64,000 bases of DNA from the NCBI RefSeq assembly GCF_028640845.1, contig NC_080543.1, forward strand, positions 10,681,459-10,745,458, given 5' to 3'. The position numbers and the translations under genes are program-made. The DNA is from Ahaetulla prasina. Lineage: Eukaryota; Chordata; Lepidosauria; Squamata; Colubridae. The notes under the pieces are model-generated. The model did not search any database, was not told where the DNA came from, and saw nothing but the letters and a program-made list of their open reading frames with translations. Positions 58,885 through 64,000 of the stretch are shown here, piece by piece (position 1 is the stretch's first letter; every line of letters begins with the position of its first letter).

Positions 58885-59160
58885 CAGAGGTGGGTTTCAG
58901 CAGGTTCTGACCAGTTCTGGAGAACCGTTAGTGGAAATTTTGAGTAGTTCGGAGAACCGGTAGTAAAAATTCTGACTGGCCCCACTCCCATCTATTCTCT
59001 GCCTCCCAAGTCCCAGCTGATTGGGAGGAAATGGGGATTTTGCAGTAACCTTCCCCTGGAGTGGGAATGAAGATTCCCACTCCCTGCCACGCTTACCAAG
59101 CCACACCCACCAAGCCACACCCACAGAACCGGTAGTAAAAAGTTTTGAAACCCACCACTG
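58885..59160. mobile_element. hAT-type element (276 bp)
   Basis: CAGAGGTGGGTTTCAGC and GTTTTGAAACCCACCACTG are inverted ends. Interior TTCGGAGAACCGGTAG matches the 12442 and 54448 family. The flanks ATTCGGTT and AACTGGTT match only partly. Confidence 0.8.
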
Positions 59161-59304
59161 AACTGGTTCAAACCAGACACCTCTAGTCCAGAACTATATT
59201 TACATCTTGGCTGGATAGATGTTTCAAGAATGCCTAATACGTTGGACTTCTGAAATTTAAAAGGATTCTAATGTATAGATAGAGCTGTATGGGGTGGCCA
59301 TACA

Positions 59305-59523
59305 TGAGACAGTCCTCTACTTAGGACCACAACATTTTTGTTGCTAAGAGAGACTGTTGTTCAGGGAACTTTACCCCATTTTCACAATCTTTCTTGCCGC
59401 AATTGTTAAGTGAATCACTGCGGTCGTTAAGCTAGTAATACCGTTATTATTAAGCGAATCTGGCTTCCCCATTGATTTTTCCTTGTCAGAAAATCCCAAA
59501 AGGTGATCACATGACCCCGGGAC
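59305..59523 (+). mobile_element. MITE (GTAGTCC family), truncated
   Basis: ACAGTCCTCTACTTAGGACC to GGTGATCACATGACCCCGGG. The rest is cut off by a hAT-like left end (CCAGTGGTGGCTTTCAAAT) at 59524. Confidence 0.7.
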
Positions 59524-59752
59524 CAGTGGTGGCTTTCAAATAAGTTCACCACTGGTTTGCCAAAAATGTGAGCATGTGCGTGAGCACGGCTTCCGTGTGC
59601 GCATGCACACACGGCGAGGCTCGACCAAGCAGCCTTTCGGGGCCTGCTCCCTTCCATCTCTGCTCTCCGGGGCAGCGGCTGCTTCTCTCTGCATTGCTGT
59701 GAGAGCGCTGCGGCACAGAAAAGCAGCCACCATGTTGAATGCTGTTTCTCTC

Positions 59753-59931
59753 TGTTATGTATCTTTAAATATTTTGGGCGGGAAACAAGCACGTTGCTGA
59801 TTGGTTGAAGCCGCCGGTTAAACAGTATATAAAGGGTTGTTTTTCCCCAGCCAGGTTGCTGGGTTCACCATATATTAAAGAGCTGTTGTCACTACCCTGG
59901 TCTCCAGCCTCGTTACTTCCCGAACTTAACA
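59753..59931 (+). mobile_element. Ty3/gypsy 5' LTR
   Basis: Bounded by TGTTATGTATC and CGAACTTAACA. It has a TATATAAAG box (59827) and ATTAAA (59873), and is followed at once by a primer-binding site. At 179 bp it is a short LTR. The 3' LTR lies outside the window. Confidence 0.85.
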
Positions 59932-59950
59932 TTGGCGACGAAGGTGGGAT
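59932..59950 (+). promoter_or_regulatory. Primer-binding site, probably tRNA-Ser
   Basis: TTGGCGACGAAGGTGGGAT lies directly after the LTR. TGGCGACGA and GGGAT match the complement of the 3' end of tRNA-Ser(GCT) as I recall it, with two mismatches between. Confidence 0.6.
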
Positions 59951-60027
59951 CTCGAGGCTAAGAGCACCAGAACCGAGCTGAAGCACGAAAGAACCGAACC
60001 CAGCAAACACAGGGTAGAAAAGCGGAG

Positions 60028-60880
60028 ATGGCCAGTTACACTCCGCCCGCACCGTTTGACCCGGCCAGAGAAATGGGAGCGATATGACCCGTTTGAAGCT
60101 TTCTAGAAGCCAACGAACTGCAAGGAGTTCCAGATAACCGCAAAAGGGCATACTTCTTGAGCCACTGCGGTCGAGGTCATCGACATCGCGGAAGCCCTGG
60201 CAGAGCCAACGCCGATACAATCGGTATCGTGGCAAACTCTGCAAACCCTGCTAAAAACCATTTCGCATAGCGCCGTCCAAATCGTGCGGCGTTTTGAATT
60301 TGGAGGCGCCGACAGCTGAGGCGAATCCATCGGCGACTACATGGCCGCCCTCGGAAAGCCTCCAAAGACTGTGGGTACCGAGACCTGGGCGAGGTGCTGC
60401 TGGAGCAACTCATCAGGGGTCAGAGACATGCGTTTGCGGGCGGCTGCTATCGAAAAGCAATCTGGCGCTGGCGAGCGCCCTGGACGAAGCCAGAGCGCAT
60501 GAAATGTCCACCCAAGCGGCGGAGACACTGCAAAAGCCTCTCACACCAAAGGCGAGCACAAAGTCAACCCCGTGCACCAAGAAGAGATCCAGACCGAATC
60601 CGACGGTGAGGATGAGGAAGGGTCTGCCGAACCGAGAAACGCGCAAAGAGGACCGGACGAATGCGGAAGTTGCGGAGGTCAACACCAGCGCCAACGCTGC
60701 AAGTTTAAGGACGCAACATGTCGGCGGTGCGAGAAGAAAGGGCACCTAGCTCAAGTCTGTCGAGCTCCCAACCTTCCCGCCGAAAATTCAAATCGGCCAA
60801 TCAGAGCGCTGGATCGGCAAGGCGACCCGCGATTGGCTCAAACAAAAAGGCGCGATTCAACCAAACGACTGTGGTCATAG
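60028..60880 (+). pseudogene. Gypsy gag remnant
   Basis: Structural protein of the retrotransposon particle. The likely start ATG is at 60028. The frame breaks early and again before the nucleocapsid part. Two zinc knuckles are visible at 60662-60760: one atypical (C-x2-C-x3-H-x4-C) and one canonical CCHC (C-x2-C-x4-H-x4-C). Several frameshifts make the copy non-functional. Longer minus-strand ORFs over this segment are shadows. Confidence 0.8.
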
Positions 60881-60929
60881 GTCACGCCTCAACCCGAGTG
60901 GAGAAGAAGATCTTCACCAAACCCAAAAT

Positions 60930-63795
60930 AGAAGGAGTGCGGTGCCGACTGAAGTGGACACCGGTCAGCGATCACCATCATGTCCTGGGACACTTTGGCG
61001 AAGTCACTGCCATCAGTCGCGGCGCCACCTGCAAACACAACGGCCACGAGTCCACGACTACCAAGGGAATCGATCCCTGTTCGAGGACCACCTCTGTCCG
61101 AGTCGAGCACGGACCACACAAGAAGACCCTGCCCATCACGATCGTCAAGGGACCCTGCCTAGTTTGTTGGGACTAGACTGGTTTCGTGCACTGGGCATGG
61201 GAGTGACTGGCATCTACAGAAGTGACTGTAACCTGAAAGACATACTCATGAACGAGTTCAAGATGTCTTCAAGGACTGCCTGGGCAAGTACAAGGGGACC
61301 CCTATTTCCTTCAACTTAGACCCCAGGTAGCTCCCATTAGGTTAAAGGCAAGGAGAGTCCTTTGCCCTTAAACCAAAATTGACAAGGAGCTAGATAAGCT
61401 CATAAATCAGGGATTTTGGTGCCAGTCGATCACGCAAAGTGGGAGACGCCAATCGTCACCCCAGTAAAACCAGATGGGTCAATTAGAATCTGCGCTGACT
61501 ACAAGGCGACGCTAAACAAAGCCTTACAGAAAAGCGCTTACCCAGTTCCGTGGTGCAACACTTGCTGCACTCTTTGGGGCAAGGGCAAGTCTTTGCAAAG
61601 TTAGACTTGGCTCAAGCCTACCAACAACTGCCCGTGGGCGCCAACACAGCGAAGCCCAAACAATTGTAACTCACAGGGGGGCATTCAAGTGTACCCGATT
61701 ACAATTTGGGGTGAGTGTGGCACCGGGGCTGTTCCAAAACTTAATGGAACGACTTCTGCAAGGGCTCCCAGGGGTAGTTCCCTACTTCGATGATGTATTG
61801 ATATCAGCGGAAAACGTAGAGGAATTGGGGGAGCGTCTGAGAAAGGTTCTGGGCATTTTCGGTCAGCGGACTAAAGGTTAAAGTGAACAAATGCCAGATA
61901 GGGTAGAATCCGTCGAATTCTTGGGCTACCGAATAGACAAGAAAGGAATTCACCCCACTGAGAGCAAGGTCAAGGCAATCAGAAAGGCTCCAGCGCCCAA
62001 AAACAAAACAGAGCTACAGGCATTCCTGGGGCTAGTGAATTTTTACGCGGTCTTTTTAAAAAACAAAGCGACCGTTGCTGAACCGCTGCATAAGCTTCTA
62101 GGGAAAAATACTTTTTGGTCTTGGGGGAAGTCAGAAAGTAGGGCTTTCGAAGCAGTAAAAAACCTGCTCTCGGCGATAGCCTGCTCATCCAGTATCATAG
62201 CTCATTACCCTTAGTGCTGGTTTGCGATGCCTCCTTATGGGTGGGGCTGTGCTCAGCCACAGACTTCAAACGGCACAGAAGCCCCTATAGCCTTCTACTC
62301 CAGAACGATGTCCTCCCCAGAGGAACTATAGCCAGTTAGATAAGAAGCTCTAGCAATTGTGTCAGGGTGAAAAATTTCACGAATATGTCTTTGGCGAGAC
62401 TTTGAAATTGTGACTGACCACAGACCGCTGTTAGGAATACTGGCTGGCGATCGCCCAACGCCTGTGGCACTTTCGCCACGTTTGACTCGATGGACTATTT
62501 TCTTAGCCGCTTATTCTTACAAGCTGCAGCATCGACCAGGAAAAGAAGTGGGGCATGCGGACGCGTTAAGCAGATGCCCACTACCAGGGGCGATCGAAGA
62601 CCCCACCGGGGACGCCCATCCTGCTTATTGACTCTTTGGACTCTGGCCCAGTCACATCTAAGGAAGTGGCTCGGGCATCATACCGGGACATTATGTTAAG
62701 GACTGTACTCGGTTGGGTACAAAGAGGGTGGCCCGCTGCGCCGGGCGAACGGTTTAAGGAATTTGTAAAAAAACGTGATGAGCTCTCGGCTCAAGGGGGG
62801 TGCCTGTTATGGGGTGAGTAATCCCGGATAAATTAAGGGGAAAGGTATTGGACCTCCTCCACGAGGGTCACCCAGGGATCGTAAGGATGAAGGGGCTAGC
62901 AAGAAGCTATGTGTGGTGGCCACTCATGGACTCAGAGATTGCTGAGAGGGTAGGGAAATGCCAGGCTTGCCAAGAGTCCAGACCTCTACCCCCAACGGCC
63001 CCAGTCAGGGAATGGGAAAAACCCCAAGGGCCCTGGTCAAGAATCCACATTGATTTTGCTGGCCCTTTCCACGGCCAAACCTTCCTAGTGGTTGTCGACG
63101 CATTCTCTAAATGGTTAGAGATCATACTCATGAAATCCACTACGGCCGAGGCAGTAATCGCAGCCCTGCGCCACCTATTCGCAACCCACGGGTTGCCTGA
63201 CACTCTGGTGTCCGACAACGGCCCGCAATTCACGGCAGCCCAGTTTGAGGAATACTTGGCAGAGGAGGGCATCCGACATGCCCTCTCGCGCCTTTCCACC
63301 CGCGCCGAATGGCCTTGCAGAGCTGCTCCGTCCGGAGCGCTAAGGAGGCATTGTCCAGGCTCAAGCCAGGTGACTGGCAAACAAAGATAGATTTCTTTCT
63401 GGCCGCTCAGCACAGAACCCCAAGCACTGCTACAGGCAGAAGCCCAGCCGAACTATTGATGGGACGGAAGCTCCGTGCCCACTTGACTGCTTGAATCCCC
63501 ATTACACACCAGAGGGTTACAAGGGGAACTAGAAAACGAGAGAAATGGGCATAGGCGATCGAGTGTGGGCCCGCAACTATGGGGACGGCCCAAGTTGGCT
63601 CGCAGGGCAAATCATAAAAGCAACCGTCCAAAGTCATACTTGGTCGAATTACAAGACAACCGAGTATGGAGGCGCCACATAGATCAGATAAGGAAACGAA
63701 TAACTGAACAACCCGAGCTAAATGAGACAGATAATGACCACTTCTTATTTGAACCCACAGCTGACCATAACCCGGGAGGCGCAAGACTTAGCTGA
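60930..63795 (+). pseudogene. Gypsy pol remnant (protease, RT, RNase H, integrase)
   Basis: Domain order is that of Ty3/gypsy elements. A protease active-site DTG is at 60957-60965. The RT has [20 protein letters not shown] (61440 on) and the YFDD catalytic box (61783-61794). RNase H has VTDHRPLLGIL (62407 on) and HADALSR. Integrase has the H-H-C-C zinc finger (62857-62990) and the D and D of its catalytic core in HIDFAGPF and SDNGPQF; the Glu (GAG, 63320) lies in a shifted frame. A C-terminal part with VWARNYGDGPSW and VWRRHIDQIRKR follows. Multiple frameshifts and stops are present. Confidence 0.88.
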
Positions 63796-64000
63796 GGTCC
63801 CGGAGGTCCAGCGACGCCATCAGGTTCCCGATGGAAACAGCAGGAAAATTACAGTAATCCAGGCCGGATGGCCAAGAAAAAGAGTCTGCAGTAATCCAGG
63901 GCCCGATGGCCTAGAGAAAGAGCTGGGAGGAGAAACAGCCCCTCCGACCAGCTCAAAACACCACCAGGACTGAACCGCGAGGTCTGAAAGAATTAGGAGA
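63796..64000 (+). other. Gypsy 3' untranslated segment
   Basis: After the pol remnant a short duplicated block (CAGTAATCCAGGCCGGATGG at 63852 and a near copy at 63891) leads to the window edge. The polypurine tract and 3' LTR are expected just beyond. Confidence 0.55.

Noticed and set aside
59765..60749. Minus-strand ORFs of 110-159 codons
   Set aside because: They lie opposite the gypsy LTR and gag remnant, which carry the recognisable signals on the plus strand.

Overview
The window is vertebrate nuclear DNA, most likely from a squamate reptile and probably a snake. The evidence is a classical intron/exon gene with GT-AG splice sites, a CpG-island promoter, and a repeat landscape of L3/CR1-type LINEs with TTCTA pentamer tails, tRNA-derived SINEs, hAT elements with 8-bp target duplications, TA-flanked MITEs, Penelope and Ty3/gypsy sequences. 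Family names and comparisons with human proteins are from memory; no search was run.

The one host gene is PICALM (phosphatidylinositol-binding clathrin assembly protein), read on the minus strand. Its first ten coding exons lie between 47313 (ATG) and 2849. All ten junctions keep frame and together give 339 codons: the ANTH phosphoinositide-binding domain and the start of the downstream linker. The rest of the gene lies beyond base 1. Exon 1 sits in a GC-rich promoter region (about 46900-48060) with GC boxes, three CACGTG E-boxes, a perfect CRE and a 9-bp inverted pair of CRE-like half sites. Intron 1 is about 26.8 kb; introns 2-9 are 1.2-3.3 kb.

Region by region. 1-2848: intron 10, with a compound microsatellite, an L2-like LINE fragment and a 750-bp hAT element ending 28 bp from the exon 10 donor. 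2849-20337: exons 10 to 2, with hAT, MITE and SINE copies between them. 20338-47183: intron 1, holding a 0.7-kb tandem duplication (25.4-26.8 kb), a possible solo LTR (27.9 kb), a near-perfect 25-bp hairpin (34.0 kb), a LINE-1-type element with ORF1 but no ORF2 that has been partly tandem-duplicated with its flank (39.5-42.5 kb), and a minisatellite (46.0-46.7 kb). 47184-48060: exon 1 and promoter. 48060-59750: no recognisable gene; dense repeats including two solo LTRs in opposite orientation, each inside a copy of the same MITE family, L3-type LINE 3' ends, and a Penelope GIY-YIG relic. 59753-64000: a degenerate Ty3/gypsy retrotransposon with 5' LTR, primer-binding site, gag zinc knuckles, protease, RT, RNase H and integrase signatures; its 3' LTR lies outside.

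I found no tRNA gene, intact rRNA gene, CRISPR array or bacterial-type operon, and no convincing new protein-coding system. The most unusual material is in mobile-element architecture and in inverted-repeat structures within PICALM introns.
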